Shown here: piece after piece, positions 1-13,626 of the stretch | Numbering within the stretch: position 1 is the stretch's first letter | Layout of the letters: each line of letters starts with the position of its first letter | NCBI RefSeq assembly: GCF_014805625.2 | Contig: NW_023998458.1 | Coordinates: 186,001-250,000, forward strand | From: Glossina fuscipes | Taxonomy: Eukaryota; Arthropoda; Insecta; Diptera; Glossinidae | DNA length: 64,000 nucleotides | Reading direction: 5' to 3' | Position numbers and translations under genes: made by a program | The notes under the pieces: model-generated | The model's input: the letters and a program-made list of their open reading frames with translations, nothing else | Told to the model about the DNA's origin: nothing | Database searches by the model: none

Positions 1-369
1 CTCGATTTCATCGCTTTGATCGAGTCAAAGCAATGTAGTCAGGCTAATTTCGAAAGAAGGGCCAAAGACATGAGTTGTATTCCTGGTAAACAGGGCGAGA
101 AGAAGGGCACGACACGTCTGGACATGGGTTTCTCATACAAAAGTCGTAAAGAATTAATGTATTGCGAGAAGGCACATTGTCGCGACCAAAAAAGGAATGG
201 CTGTCTAATCGTAATTCAAGCTCATGACTAAACCGCATCGCTCACATGACTTTCCAAACATCTTGGTCCGGCGAGGGCCACATGAAGGAATCAAATCTTT
301 GAAGGGTGCGATATGGTTCCTTACGAACTAATTAAATCATTGGTAATTAATGAGCAACTGCAGCAACTG

Positions 370-520
370 CACCGTGTAGCACGGTGACTGTCAGGAAGGA
401 GAAGAAAGCAAAGGGAAAGAAATAGGGAGAGGTAGACCGCAGCCTAGTGGGTCAATGGATAAGCATTATGTCATTAACGACTAAGCACTCGCCATAGTTA
501 CAACCACAGTAAAGTCTACC
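370..520 (+). repeat. Dispersed repeat (family C), copy 1
   Basis: Contains GGTAGACCGCAGCCTAG, ACTAAGCACTCGCCATAG and AGTCTACCGCACTTGAC. These blocks recur with changes at 785-955 and 62,815-62,975. No coding frame. Confidence 0.45.
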
Positions 521-784
521 GCACTTGACATTTATATCCGCGAACACTGACTTGGTAGTCGAGGTTCTTATCTACTCGGCTACTCAATCTACTCTGTTAC
601 ATTAATTTCAAAAAATGCATTTTTTTATATTTTTGTTTCGAGTTAGGACAACATGTCAAAGAAATGATATACTTTCTTCGCCTTTTGAAGCCAGACTTCT
701 TAAAGAATTTTGAATGGCACAATTTTCGGCTTCTCAGAAATTGACCTTAATCCCCCTTCTATCCATTTTTTCTTCTTTAAGTGA

Positions 785-955
785 CTAACCATTCAGGTGT
801 ACCCTATCCGCATAACATGGTAATGGTTGGGAAGAAATGTGTAAAGAGCAATAGGAAGTGCTAACAGTTAGCAAGATATATGGGAGGTATGCATAGCCAA
901 TAGTTAACACCACGCATCATCCATAACTAAGCTATAGTCTACCGCAATGGAATTT
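785..955 (+). repeat. Dispersed repeat (family C), copy 2
   Basis: Contains CCATTCAGGTGTACCCTATC, GCATAACATGGTAATGG, ATCCATAACTAAGCTATAG and AGTCTACCGCAATGG. It is in the same orientation as copy 1, about 420 bp away. Confidence 0.45.
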
Positions 956-3900
956 GAAACCGGATATATCGACGTTATTGTCGCGTTTCTTGACTGTGTG
1001 ACTGCGCGATAACAAAAATACATTGCTAGACATTAAGCCGCGGCCAAAACCAGGACAGCTGCGAACGGAAAAACACCGCTGATGCAGAAAACAAAGAAAA
1101 ATGTCTCACAGGTCAAGATAACATTTTGGAAAATTGACACGAACAAGAATAGTTAGACGAATCGCCTTTTAAGGTTAATAGAAATCGTCGCTTTATACTG
1201 CGTTGCAAGCTTAATAGAATTCCTAACTATACTATAAAAGTTTCCACAAGATTACAGCTTCAGAGTTGACGAATGCTTTCAAATCGAGTCCTTTGTCTCC
1301 GAAACACGAAAATCGTACAAACGACGCAAAATCAATACTTGTCGTTATTATGTAACATAAGTGAACATTCTACACATGGATTAGATGTCAGTAAAAAATT
1401 TCTAAAATTCAAGACTGATCTTTGTTACGATGATGAAGAAAAAAGTGACTTTAAAATTTCAAGCTTCGTTTTCGTAATGCCTACAACAGAGAATTCACTT
1501 CTGTGTCTGCAAATAGAAATTGCTGAACTAAAACCTTTATAGACCCTTGCTTGCTTTCTATTTCATTTCTCATTCTTTTTTTTCCGTTACATTATTAACC
1601 GCAAACACAACGGGCTTTTGTTTTTAATGCTTTTCGCTGTTTTTAATTTAATTTTATTATTATGCTTAATAGTATCATGCGCTCACTTCATTACTGTAAT
1701 AATTGCATCATAAGCACTTTATTAAAAAAATGCTATTATCTGTCTGGTGAGTGAGATACAAACGAAATTGTAGTATCTATTATGTACTGCGTGTTGTGTG
1801 TTGTGTGTCATTATCGTTGCTGTTGTTTATTTCTTCATTCGCAACCCCTACTTGCAACATATCCAAGTACTTAACAAACAATTTCTGCATTTGCATGTGT
1901 GTGCATACACATATAAAGATGTAAACACATTCTTCCTGGCACCGCATCGTTTGTACGGACTTTGGCAGAGTGGTGGTAAATAAAAGCATAGAATCACTTA
2001 AAAAAAAATTGTTTTGCTTTCTCCCATAATAATTTAATAACAACTTCAACCAGTAAATGAAGGGAAGAACATCAAGTACGACAGGTAGTGTAGAAATAAT
2101 GTGTAACGTTAAGCCTAAATATATGTGTGAATGTATAGAAGAATATTTATGCAAAGTTAACGTTCATTAGACAATTAAAGATTATATCAATGATTCTTGA
2201 AAGACGTTTAAGATGTGTATATCTAGTATAGTTAGATAGCGAATATGTAAAACTTAATTTGGTAATAAACGCTAAATAAAAATTATTCAAGCTTGGAAAA
2301 CATTTCACGAGTTACTCAAGTCTCTGTAGTGTAAAGGAAGATTTATTCGATACAGGTACAGATCTTTCATAAGTTTAAGCAATTTCAAGCTCCCAAAGGC
2401 AACTCAAATAAAGTAGTTAAGTTTTAAGTACGTCCGCTTACAGCTGACTAAAATTAGTGTGGGGATGAGCACCTCTGGAAACTCTTAATTGCATACAGCA
2501 AAAGGCTCGGACGCTCGTCGACGATAAAAGTGCTTCCAAAGCTCCTGACACCCTTAGACATCCGCGTAATGTGGGCTATGTTCTGCTTATGTACATGTAA
2601 ATCCAGAGCAAGTGGTGATGCAGAGGTAAAATAGATTTGTCCATCAACTTGATCTATTAACAGAACTACAAAGCTCTCTCAGCGTTCCCACTCATTCGTC
2701 CCTGTTACCTCCATATCGCACAGCACACTGCCGGGAGTCGTCGCTTTTTACCTATGCTGCACGTTTTTGGAATAACCTACTAGCAGTCGTCTGCTGTAAC
2801 GTGCCTGATGTTTTCATTTTCCTCTCTCCGCCTTTCTCTCTTCCTATAAATCTTCCCAATCACCGCCGGGCTCGCACTTATAGGGGACAGTAAGTGGGCG
2901 AACTAAAATTTTATTGGAGGAAATTTTCTTCTTCAAACAGAATTCATGAGAGTTTCTTTTGCTAATTTTACTGAGACGTTTAACGACTAAGATCAACTGT
3001 AGATAGAACGTTTACCCGATTTTGTCTTCTGCCCTCTCTGCGCAAGTTATTAGTAAAAGATTTTTAAAACGAACTTTTACACCATACTTCACTTGTGATA
3101 AAAATAAATTAGATTTGTAAACATGTAGACAACGCCCAGAGGGACCTACGCTTCATTGTATTAAACTATTCAGAAATGTTCTTATGTTCAAATAACAGGT
3201 CGCCCTATTTTTTAGAGATATTTTCATAAAACCCGACACATCTGACGTGGACGAAGGCACATTTATGATGACATCCCATGCAGGACCCTATTTTGAAAAA
3301 GGACGAAATTAATTGTCTATTGTCAATATTCTTAACGAAAATCAGTGAAAATATGTTTGTTTGCGATGGATGGAACCATGTTTAGAGGCTTTCCCGTATA
3401 AACGCTCATAGGAAGCTCGAATAAAACTTGGCTTGATAACAAAATCCAAACTTTGGTATTTTACGATCGCACTTGATCTAGAATAATAATACACCACATA
3501 AATCTCCCATACGAAAGGCTGCATATTGGATAAGTCATAAATCTATTTTTTCGATCTCTTCCCACGCAAGGAGTTCCCCTTTTGGGCAAAAAGGCACAAC
3601 TTTTGATGTTTTGTGGCGATATAAGTAAGATATTATATTAATCGAAGTAGGGTTAATGGTTAACTTTGATCGATTATAGCGTTTTTTTTCTTTTTCGAAG
3701 TTATGACTTCGTAAGTGCACTTATCAGTAAATTAAAACTAACCTTGAAGTGTGACCTATGAACATCATTTAAGAATCCTGGTTGAAGCAATTCATGCGAT
3801 CTTACTGAACTCTTTGACACAATCCTTGTGAAGCCATATTCACCAGATGAGGATGTTCAGCCTGAGAGGAAGACAAGTAAGGAAAGCTCGGCTATGGAGA

Positions 3901-4649
3901 AGAGTCGTCCTTCTTAAAAGATCCTATCCTAGCCTTATCTTTTTAAAAGACGTAGAAGGACGTCTCTGAGAGTTCAACGAAAGGGTTTATATCGACACAC
4001 CCGATTTCTGACAGCTCGTCAAAAGAATTTCAAAATCTCTGTGGAAGAAGAAGCGTGGAAAAGTCATTAATAGGCTATAGATCCTCCCACCACTTTATTC
4101 TTATGGAAAAAAATGCTGCTATTTTCCGTAAGTTGTTTATAAGTAAGACAACGCTTTGTCTGAGGAGGAACAAGCACGCATCGAATAAGTAGCTCAACCT
4201 TTGCTTAAATACCAACAAAGTACTAAATCTTATGCATATTTTTTTGTGGTAATTTTAGTATTTTCTTTTTGTGAATTATAAAAGTAAAAAATCACAAAAA
4301 ACTTGAAACAAAGCGTACACATCGAACGGACGGATTTATTGTCACTTACGGTACATCTGTGTGCATGTGGATATGTAATGCATAAATTTTTCTTAGACGC
4401 AAAAAAAAAAATTTGACGCGTTATCGTCTACTGTATGTAATGGTAGCGATGGTGTTGTTTGATACCTGCATCTAATGAGTGGCGTTTTCTCGCATTTCCT
4501 TAATTAAAATGAATATAGCAACAGCAACAACAACAACCGCATCAACACTGATTCTATTTGAATTTGAAATCATTTCATTATATGCTTTTGCTCTTCCTTA
4601 TACATATGGATATAATACAGGTGCACTTATATGTAATACATGTGTACAT

Positions 4650-4740
4650 GTGTGCATACATATATATATATATATATATGTCCATCCATATATGCATATA
4701 TCCATCCATATATATATATATATATCCATTTATTTATTTT
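4650..4740. repeat. TA microsatellite with ATCCATCCATATAT repeats
   Basis: Two (TA)n tracts (about 4,661-4,679 and 4,709-4,725) separated by copies of TCCATCCATATATG. Frames through it are low-complexity artefacts. Confidence 0.9.
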
Positions 4741-4856
4741 GCAATTAGATACAAAGTAAAGTGGTTACCTAGACTCCCCAGATTTTTATTTCCCTGTCTG
4801 TCGCTGTCATTCATATAAATGTGAAGATAAATAAAAAAAGGGGGAGAGAGTGAATG

Positions 4857-4876
4857 CATATATATATATATATATA
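4857..4876. repeat. TA microsatellite
   Basis: About nine uninterrupted TA units. Confidence 0.9.
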
Positions 4877-5514
4877 ATAAAGAATATGCTGTCAAAGTGC
4901 TTTCAAGTATTAAACAGTTGTGGCATCTGTTATGTGATTTAACACATGCAAGCAAAAACAAAATATAATAATTATGATGATTAAATAAATGATTTTTATT
5001 TTATGCGTTAAGCTTTGCACAACACACTGCAATTTCAAAGAATAAACGCTAGTGTCTGCAGTGAATTAAAAATGAAATTTTGATTTTCTCCTTTAATAAG
5101 TTAAAGTGTTTTTACCTTTTCAATAATATTCAGACGTACAAAGCCGTAGACAGCACGTAGTGTGCAAAGTAATCAGCCACAATATCGCATAATATTCGAC
5201 ACTATACACGGAAGATCTCCTAAGAACATGAAAGTACTTTAGCACATATAATGAAAATCATTTTTTTCTCCACTTTGTGGGTCGAAACATCGGAAAGCTT
5301 GTCAATAGAAGATCGTTTTCTGGCGACTTATCCAAGTTTGAAAGCAAGCTTTAGATTACGTGATCAAGGTGAAAAAAAAGAGTAAATAAGGGTGTTATAC
5401 CTGCCTATCTAGATATGCCCTATATATGGATGTAGATACAAGGCAAGGGCAAGCTGCCTCTCTCTTGTCTCTCTTGTCTAATCTATTTATTGCCCCTATT
5501 TCGTCATCTGCAAA

Positions 5515-5625
5515 GTAATCCTCAAACTCAAGCAATATTCCTTATTAACAGTTTGACCCGGCGGAAGGAAGGAAGTGGTGCACAAAAGCACAATAATCAA
5601 AGAAAACTATTAACATCGATATTCA
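5515..5625 (-). pseudogene. Degenerate mariner transposase fragment
   Basis: On the minus strand, reading with frame changes gives a run like VHHFLP, then PPGQTVNKEYCL. This corresponds to the 'FLPPGQTVNKEYYL' block that mariner transposases carry between the first and second catalytic aspartates. The DNA also resembles the fragment at 30.5 kb (shared GGCCCGGCGGAAGG-type core). It is short and broken, with no inverted repeats identified. Confidence 0.6.
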
Positions 5626-8600
5626 AAGGTGAAGAATGTCGATGACTCTACGAGGGGTTCAATCGACAGCAGAGCTTATGTTATGAATGTTGTCTAAAAT
5701 ACCAAGCAAAAGAATACAGTTTTTGATAGTGAAAGTCGGCGAAGAACGTCGTTGATATAATTCGTCAATTTGGCATCGGAAGTAAGAGGGACAAACTTCC
5801 AACTTTTCAAAAAATTGATGTTAAACTGGAAAGAACGAGGAGGAAGAATGTAAGAGGAGGAGGAGAAGGAGGGTTTAGCTCATTGATCCTAGACGATCTT
5901 GAGAGCGATTATGAGTTTCGGCATAGAATCAATCCCAAGGACGGCGATTACTTGTGACCAAAAAATGTCGAAAATAAACAATATTGCGGCCTTTGGTCAA
6001 GTGAAAGTTCTAAAGCCTTACATGGAAAGCAGTTACACTTGCAAAGATCTATTAGGCTGGAGCAGGTGGCGGTGCTCATTTTTCTGCGGAACAGCACCAG
6101 ATCGCAAAAGTCAGTTAAAGTGAAGCATCTGTCTAAGTTAGGACATTTTAAACACATAGGGGCCCTTAAACTTGTATCTGTTATGACCATTACACCACTC
6201 GTACGTTTTAATGTCCAATATCAAATGACTCCGAACCAATTGCATATTCAAGATGCTGCGAAGATTCAGACGGTGAATAATCCATTGATATCAGTTGATA
6301 TCAATTCAATTTCACGTTCACCTTCACAGGCTGTAAGTATAGTATAACGCGAATATGCAGGATCCTTAGCACGACGCACCTTCCCATGAAGCCGGAAGAA
6401 ACCAGTCTACAAAGTAGTCTACAAAGTAGTAGATAGTGGGTAAACCTTTAATGAAAATTTATATAAAAAAATTTCAAAAGCCCTCTGCCTTTGAGACAGT
6501 GAGTTGAGAAGCGTTGCAATTTCAAATTTCGGTTAAGCTGACCTTAATCTGTCGTTTTTGCTTGAAAGTGTACTAAATTATGCAAACATAATTAAGTAAT
6601 GCAAACCTAGTGATATATTTTCTTACTAAGAAAAAAGAGAAGTGTGTGTGCTTGAGTTTATGGTTTCCTTTGTATTTATTTATTTTTCTGTTCAGTTTTC
6701 TTCTTTTTTTTTTTTTTTTTTTTTGAAAACTACGAAAAAAAATAAAGGAAAATAAATAATAAAATAAACTAATAAAAATGAGAAAAACAAAAGAGAGATA
6801 AAAAACAGAAAGGAACCCTCTAATTAAAATTCTTGCAGTTTGTAGTAATTTTTCCGCATAACTTACCAAGCATTTCATTTTGTATTCCGTCTTTTATGAC
6901 CACCCTATTTTGATTCTCTTCTTCGAATCCATTTCCTAAATTGTAACGGTATTTAATCACAAAAAAAAAAGAAAAAAAAAAAATGTGTATTTCACATCAT
7001 TCTTCTCTCCTTTCAACACTCATCGCATCTTCAGTTAACAAAAGCGTATTTATATTATTGTACACACACGCACACGCACACGCCAACCACCTCTATCTAC
7101 CTACTTAACCTATTTAATTTGCATTTGAAAAATGGTTACTTTTTTCTTAATTTTTTTTTTTTCTCTTGGTTTTTTTTTTTTTTTTTCTCTTTTTTTGTAC
7201 TCTCCTCCATTTTCCATTTGATTGCATATCATTAAGGATGTAAAATTGAATTTGCTTTTAACCTTATTTTCACTTCCGTTTTATTACCGAGTTTTTATAA
7301 AACTTGTTTTCATTTTTATTTCTTTTATTTGTAAATACACATAAACACGTACATACATATATATATATATATATTTTTATTTTTTTTTTGTGTGTCACCC
7401 TCTATCTATCTGTCTTTCTTTTCTTTCATGTCCATTGAGGCGAGTGTGGGTTGTTTGGTATTATTGTCTTATTCTTGTACAATTTTACTCAAAATCAAAA
7501 AAAAAGAAAACGGCTTTGAGGCGAAACTTGGATACCCATCGTTTGAAGTGAACAGATATAAAACGTTTATTTTTGCATTGATTAGGGACATGGTTGCGAG
7601 TTATGATTGCGAATTATTTACGTTACTTTATTGATTAGCTATTGATTAAGAAAAAGGAAAGTTTTAATTATAATGTCTTCCTTACGAACAGCAAGTGGTA
7701 GGGAGATTGGAGACACGAGCACTTAGGGTAAACCAGCTTAACACTAGAAAGAAAAGATCATTGTACAACTGTGTCGAATTAGCTGAAGAGCCTTAGAGCG
7801 AGAAAAGCGTAGATTGATGTAGAAAACATATACATAAGCTACGTTACATTAGGTTACGTTACAATAGACAAATAACTGACTCACTGAAAAACCTTAGGTT
7901 AGATAAGTTCAAAGTGTAGGTCTAACGCTTAGACTGCTAATGAAAAAGTTATCGGCCAGTAGGATACAAAAAAAGTGACTTCACCCAACTCGACTTCTTT
8001 ATAAATTCTATTTATATCATTGGACGAACTTATCCTGCCTTCATACCGTTGAATAATACTGTTAAAGTCCACATCGTTGCGATAAGACGAATTCCTGACT
8101 ACGTAATGTTCTGCAGGGTTCCGCAGAAATCATTATAAACCATTGCCTCATTAGTCAATTACAACGGAGTCCCCTCGTTCCCCTGTAGTAACGGATATGA
8201 AGAGTTTTTCAATTGTCAAGTTGAGCTGCCCTCAATATTTGACGAAGGATATGAAAACTTTTTCACTGGGACAAGTAATTAATTTATTTTAGCGATCAAA
8301 GCTAAACAAAAGCCGATTTGCTTTACATCGTTTCCATTGCAAATTACTGCTTGTTTTCAACGCTGTGTCTAAGTTAGTATACAGCCATTCGACGGTAATA
8401 GCCATGAAAACAGAAAAACCAATGGCTGCGTACTATGTAGACGATGTAAATGTCACACTCCTATGAATTTATGTGGGTATAGAGAAAAAAAAAAAGTTAC
8501 ATTCCCTGCTGTGTTGTGTCCACTTCTAACTGATGAATATTTCCTTTTTTCGACTTCTTAACGCAATCTCTGGTTGGCACCGTCGCTTCCTTTTGTTTTT

Positions 8601-10286
8601 GTGCACTCAGAGAGATCATCATCATGTTTTTTCGCATACACTAGGATAAAATCTATAAACGAACAAATGAACACATGAATGAATGATTGAATGAATGAAT
8701 GGATGGGGATGTCGTGCGATCATCTGTACAGGATTTAACGTTGAGAGTGCTGTTTCAAGTGGAAATAGTATTGAAATGCAATTGACTGTAGGTTTGATTT
8801 CTTCTTCTTTCTTAATACTTGTAGGTTTGATTTCAGTGGTTTCTCGCTGCTTTTTCTCTTTTTTCACATATACACGTTTTATGGATTTGTATAAGCCTCT
8901 TTTCTTCCTTCTTTTTTGTTTTTTGATTATGCTTATGATTAGTTTAGCAAGTAAATGATTTTGATTTATGTACAGAAACGATGTTTATATAAATCCCCTT
9001 TTAACTATTTGGCTAAACATAGAAAGGAAAAAAGAAAGGGAAAACCATTGCGACCAGTGTATACTTGTTGTATACGCGAAGCTTGTCAATATCTGGAACC
9101 ACAGTCAAAGTAGAGAAAAGACAATAGCATATTAATAGTAATAATCAAAGTTGAAATTATTATATATAGTTTATTATTCCTGACGCTGCTATCTGATTCA
9201 GACTCAACTGGCAGGATAGAATATTGTTAATAAAATTAATTTATTTAGTTATGCATCCATAATTTAATCGCCATATAATCGTGATAAAAATAAAACTTCA
9301 AGTGAAAATAAAATGTGTTCGAATATAATTTTTTTCTTTTTTTTAATTATTGTCTGTCTCTACTTCTCCTATATTATCAGCACAATTTTTAATGGGGCTT
9401 GACATTTAAATTTTTTAAAGAAATCTTCTCCACTATTTCGCTATCAGTAGGAGAAGAGGAGAGAAAAACAAGTATTGGCTTGTTTGCTAAAAATACCTTT
9501 TATTGACGACTGCATACAGAACGTGCGACGCGCCACCGAGAGATCATTGTATCGAATAGTTTGCAATACCCAAAGGGAAGCTCGACAGGCCCTATTAAGT
9601 ATGTCAGACATAAAACAATGAAATGCGAGTATGAGGAGCATAAGGCACTCAAGCGCTGGGTACTATGAAGCGTTCATTGCGTTATCAACAAGTTTTAAAC
9701 TCGCATAAATAATGAATAGCGAAAGTGTTCGCATAAAAATGTTTTGCTGTGCTTAATATTTGCCGAAATTTTGTCCAAATAGAGCGCATTCGCACGAAAG
9801 CTATTAATTTTTTGCTCCCGTTTGGAGAAAACTGCTCCAATGGATCGTCTCCAGAAGCTAATTGTGAAGATATTCCATTCGAAGATGAAGAACTGTGTCA
9901 CCGCGTCAAACAACATGATTTCATTGTTTCACACGGGACAGACAGACGGACAGACACACCAAAATAACGGCACCAATTTAGAATCTCCAGCCGATAATGC
10001 ACCTTTCAAGATCTCCGCTAAGTGGATTAATATATATGTGCAACAGTATGTTGTACTTAGTGTGCAACGCATTCACATGATGCGAGGAAATTCTGGAAAT
10101 TAAAATTGTTTGCTCCACTAAATGTACATGAAGGGTTCAATTTTTCTGAAATTTTGGGTACACATAGCTCAGATATTGTTACTTGTACGGTATAAGTTTC
10201 TATCGGTTACTAATTGCTGTTCATTGTATATTAAAGAGCACAGAATATCCTTAAGGAAACTGGAATTTAATCTGTTTTAAATTGGA
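5626..10286. other. No gene recognised
   Basis: AT-rich, with long T tracts near 6,700-7,200, a CA-rich stretch near 7,065 and ATGA-type repeats near 8,665-8,700. A GGACAGACAGACGGACAGAC tract near 9,935 may be the remnant of a minus-strand family A repeat. The paired short frames at 9,749-10,103 overlap it and lack domains. Confidence 0.5.
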
Positions 10287-10415
10287 AAAAATGCAGCTAA
10301 AGCTACGCGAATGATTAAGTCGGCAGCAAACTATGAAACAATTAGAAGATGGCCTGCGAGATTTCATGGAAAAACTTTTAATCTTGAGGACGACGCCCGT
10401 CTTCAGCAAAAGTAA
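10287..10415 (+). pseudogene. Degenerate mariner-type N-terminal domain fragment
   Basis: An open frame reads NAAKATRMIKSAANYETIRR, then WPARFHGKTFNLEDDARLQQ followed by a stop. It matches the pattern of mariner helix-turn-helix regions (aaeatr.i...g..tv.rWfarFr.g.fnLeDdpRsgrp). It is an isolated relic from a lineage different from the full element at 13.4 kb. Confidence 0.6.
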
Positions 10416-13400
10416 ACCAAGGTCTTAAACTTCTTCTTCCGCGCAAGAATTCGCTATGTGGCAAAAGCCTATGATAGTGATTATGATAGTAAGTATTTCG
10501 AGCGATAAGCTTTGCATCAAATATTTGTTAATTAAATTTTAATTTTATCAAAAATTATACTGAATTTATTTGTACAACTAATAACAATAATAATAATAAT
10601 CACGAAAGTAAGTAAGTAAATGGATATTTTTATATATCATTAAAATATCTCCAAAAAGCCAAAAAAACCTCATGCTCGTAGCAAGAAAGACTAATCATGT
10701 AGAGTTCACCTCGAAACGAATCTTGGTCGCCTTGTATGTTATACTATATCTCCTAAGCTATTAGGAAATAAGTTTTTTTTTATCCGTCTGTTGCTTGAAA
10801 GAATTTAAGTAAAGGATTTTCAGCAACACGTCGATTTTGGATATTTTTACCATTGACAGACAGGATAGATAACCACATAAACAAAATATAAACATATTGC
10901 GAAACTGATAAAGAAAGTATTTTACTTTTTTTTAATATAAATACATTTGGTATATAGAGCTTAGTGTCAAGGATTACAAAGTTCGTAAAGAGTTTAGTAT
11001 TTTTCCCAATACTAGACATTGCGGCAATGAAAACTGAAACGTAAAACATTTAATGTAGCCTCCAAAAAACACACACAACAAACCGTTTTAGGCACATAGT
11101 TTAATATATATATTTTTTTACATATAAACATTTTTACAAACATGTTTTTGTACAGTGTAAACGCAAATTTGTATGTATGCATATATATGTTTGTTTGTAT
11201 AAATGTATGCGTGTATATATTGTGACTATGGACATTATATATGATATGGACATTTACATAAATATATGTATGGGTATATACATTTATAGTATATATGTAT
11301 ATGTACAAGTACACATTTTAGGCTTAAATCTAAAATCGATATTTTTGGTTAGGTTTTCGGCTACGACAACACTAAAATAATATCATAGGGATCTATTTAG
11401 GGGAGTGGTTCACAATGAAATGGCCAGCTTGGGGTGAGGATGGAAGGGGGCAAGTGACACAAATACATACTTGCACACATTCATGAACTTTACAACGAGT
11501 GAATACACAAAATCCATGCATTTGTATTCTGCATTCATGTAGAGATATAGGTATACGTACAACAAAAACGAACGAATGAATGAATAAATGTATTGAATGA
11601 AGACATGCATGTGTGTCTGCCTTTAAATAGATATATGTATGCATGTTTGAGAATATGAAAGAACAAAATACAGTTTGATATGGACGTTGCAGTCGAAAAT
11701 TATCAGGAATTATAAGCCACATGTTCAAACGTATACGTACAAATGTATAGATACATATGTATAGATATATAAACAAACCAGGCAAACATGATAAGTAACA
11801 TAAGAGTCTAATTTAAGTAAAACTGAAGCCAAAAATTCATTATGTTTCCCGTGCGAAGAGTAGAATACATTGCCTCCGCATCTACTTACATTTGTCTGCG
11901 CTCGGATTTCGTAGTGTATCTTAAGATGAACCGATAAAATTTATTTATCATTATATCGTGAGATGGTCCCGGAATTTTTTACGATCATATATATGCTCTT
12001 GATTTCTGGTAATCGTCTTTCGGGAAAATTACAAGTTTTATAATTTTTTGCTGCATTACTTGCAATGTCTTCATAAGCACGTTGAAGCAAGCGGATGCTT
12101 CTCGTAAAAATTGCAAAAAAATGCTTGTGGGCGTGCTCTTCGGAAATAGGAATGGTGTCAAGCTATGTTCAGAAATCGTTACGTTTTTCTGAAAATCAAA
12201 TTCTTTTTTTCTGGGACTCTACGTACAAAACTATGGAATGCACGTATGCCGGGGAATGAAAATTTTCTGAACAAAGTGGCAACAAGACCAAACTAAGTTT
12301 TTATAAAGCTAAAGAGAAGAGAAAGCCAATTTCATATAATTTCGTTGTAAACGAATTATTTTCTAATGCGGTTTAGACCAACAGCAGTGCTTCGTAAACT
12401 GTTGAAGGAAAGCGATAATACTGGTGAACTGGTGGCAGCTAAATTTTGGAGCAATAAGCGTAACTTATAAGTTATTGAGAGAAGTCGGTAATACAGTTCA
12501 GTTGAATGAAGCTTGGTGCTAGATTCCGACTGCTTGATTTGAAACTAGACGTCATTTTTACTACCATTTACACTAGAACAGTAACACGTAAGGCCTATGC
12601 TTAGTTTCATTAGTATTTGAGAGAAAATTGTGCGAATAACCCCTAAGTTGACTGCAGCTGAATTGTAAGTACTAAGTTCTTGGAAAATATCTGAAAGTAT
12701 GCTCCATACACGATACTATTTAGAATAGCAGGTAAGGGCGACGCTTAGCCTTGTAAGTTGTCCTTGGCAGGACATAATTCAACTGATTTAAAGAAGGCTG
12801 AGTTTTGAACAATATTAGAAACTACGCCGAAACTATCCACAACAGAGCAGCAATTAAGGTCTGCATTCATTTTTGTTTGTTCTCAGAAGCGAAAACACCG
12901 CTTGACGCGTTTAAAACTCTGAAGTCTTTAACAACTTGTGCAACTGGTGCTTGCTCCCAATACTACTTTACAGAGCAGCACATTAAAGTGAACCCGCAGC
13001 TCGAACTGCTAGAAAGAGGGGTTTTGCTAATCTTATGGCAATCTTTTATAAAGTATAATAAATGGTAGATTTATATGAATTCTTATTAACTCTAAAAAGC
13101 TTAAAGTAAAAAAAGGTTGACTTTACAATCAGGTCATTTTCGTAAATTGAATGTATAATCATCATAACGCCGAAAGCACGACTGACCTTACCTTGTCATA
13201 CTTAAACTGATCCGTTATTAACTAAGAAACATATTCTATTGATAGACGATAGAAACGATGCAAAACGATACTCGTATCTGCATTGCTATATACGAAATCC
13301 CTACTTCCGCAGTTACAACAGTAGCTAGAGCATGGATCGTCCAAAAAACTGCAATTATATATACACATATATACATGTATGCATACATATACGTATACAC

Positions 13401-13441
13401 AAATACATATATACACATATATACGTGAGTACATACATATA
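10416..13441. other. No gene recognised
   Basis: Mixed unique-looking sequence with TATG/CATA-rich simple DNA at 11,100-11,320 and 11,540-11,770. A plus-strand frame at 12,805-13,068 starts RAAIKVC, a little like some transposase N termini, but cannot be supported. Confidence 0.5.
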
Positions 13442-13472
13442 TTAGTTTGGGGAAAAAGAAATCCATTATTTT
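13442..13472 (+). repeat. mariner 5' terminal inverted repeat
   Basis: Starts TTAGTTTGGGG and continues AAAAAGAAATCCATTATTTT. It is directly preceded by a TA dinucleotide. It pairs with the reverse complement of 14,680-14,710, differing at two bases near the outer end. Confidence 0.93.
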
Positions 13473-13626
13473 TTCGGTAGATGGCTGCACTGATAGATTT
13501 CTCGTAAAGTATCGATCAAACAATTTCATATTTATGCTCGTTGGAAAGGTGAAATTTCGCAGTAAAAAAAATTATTTTGCTGTTTTTTGTTTGGTGCATT
13601 CAGTTGTGAGTTACAGCGTGTTAAAA

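Larger units (their letters stand above)
1..5514. other. No gene recognised (left flank)
   Basis: Apart from two family C repeats and TA microsatellites this stretch shows only short frames without recognisable motifs. The longest is 1,273-1,542 on the plus strand (89 codons). Its composition is ordinary and it has no domain, so it is treated as chance. Confidence 0.5.

Noticed and set aside
1273..1542. 89-codon plus-strand frame
   Set aside because: No domain, signal or family resemblance; no supporting splice or promoter context. Most likely chance.
11012..11785. Several Tyr/Ile/His-rich frames
   Set aside because: Products of TATG/CATA simple repeats, not proteins.
12805..13068. Plus-strand frame beginning RAAIKVC-like sequence
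   Set aside because: A faint likeness to some mariner N termini, but the following residues do not match and the frame gives no catalytic motif.
13222..13529. Two minus-strand frames rich in Tyr, Val and Cys
   Set aside because: They read through TA/CA microsatellite DNA next to the mariner and are low-complexity artefacts.
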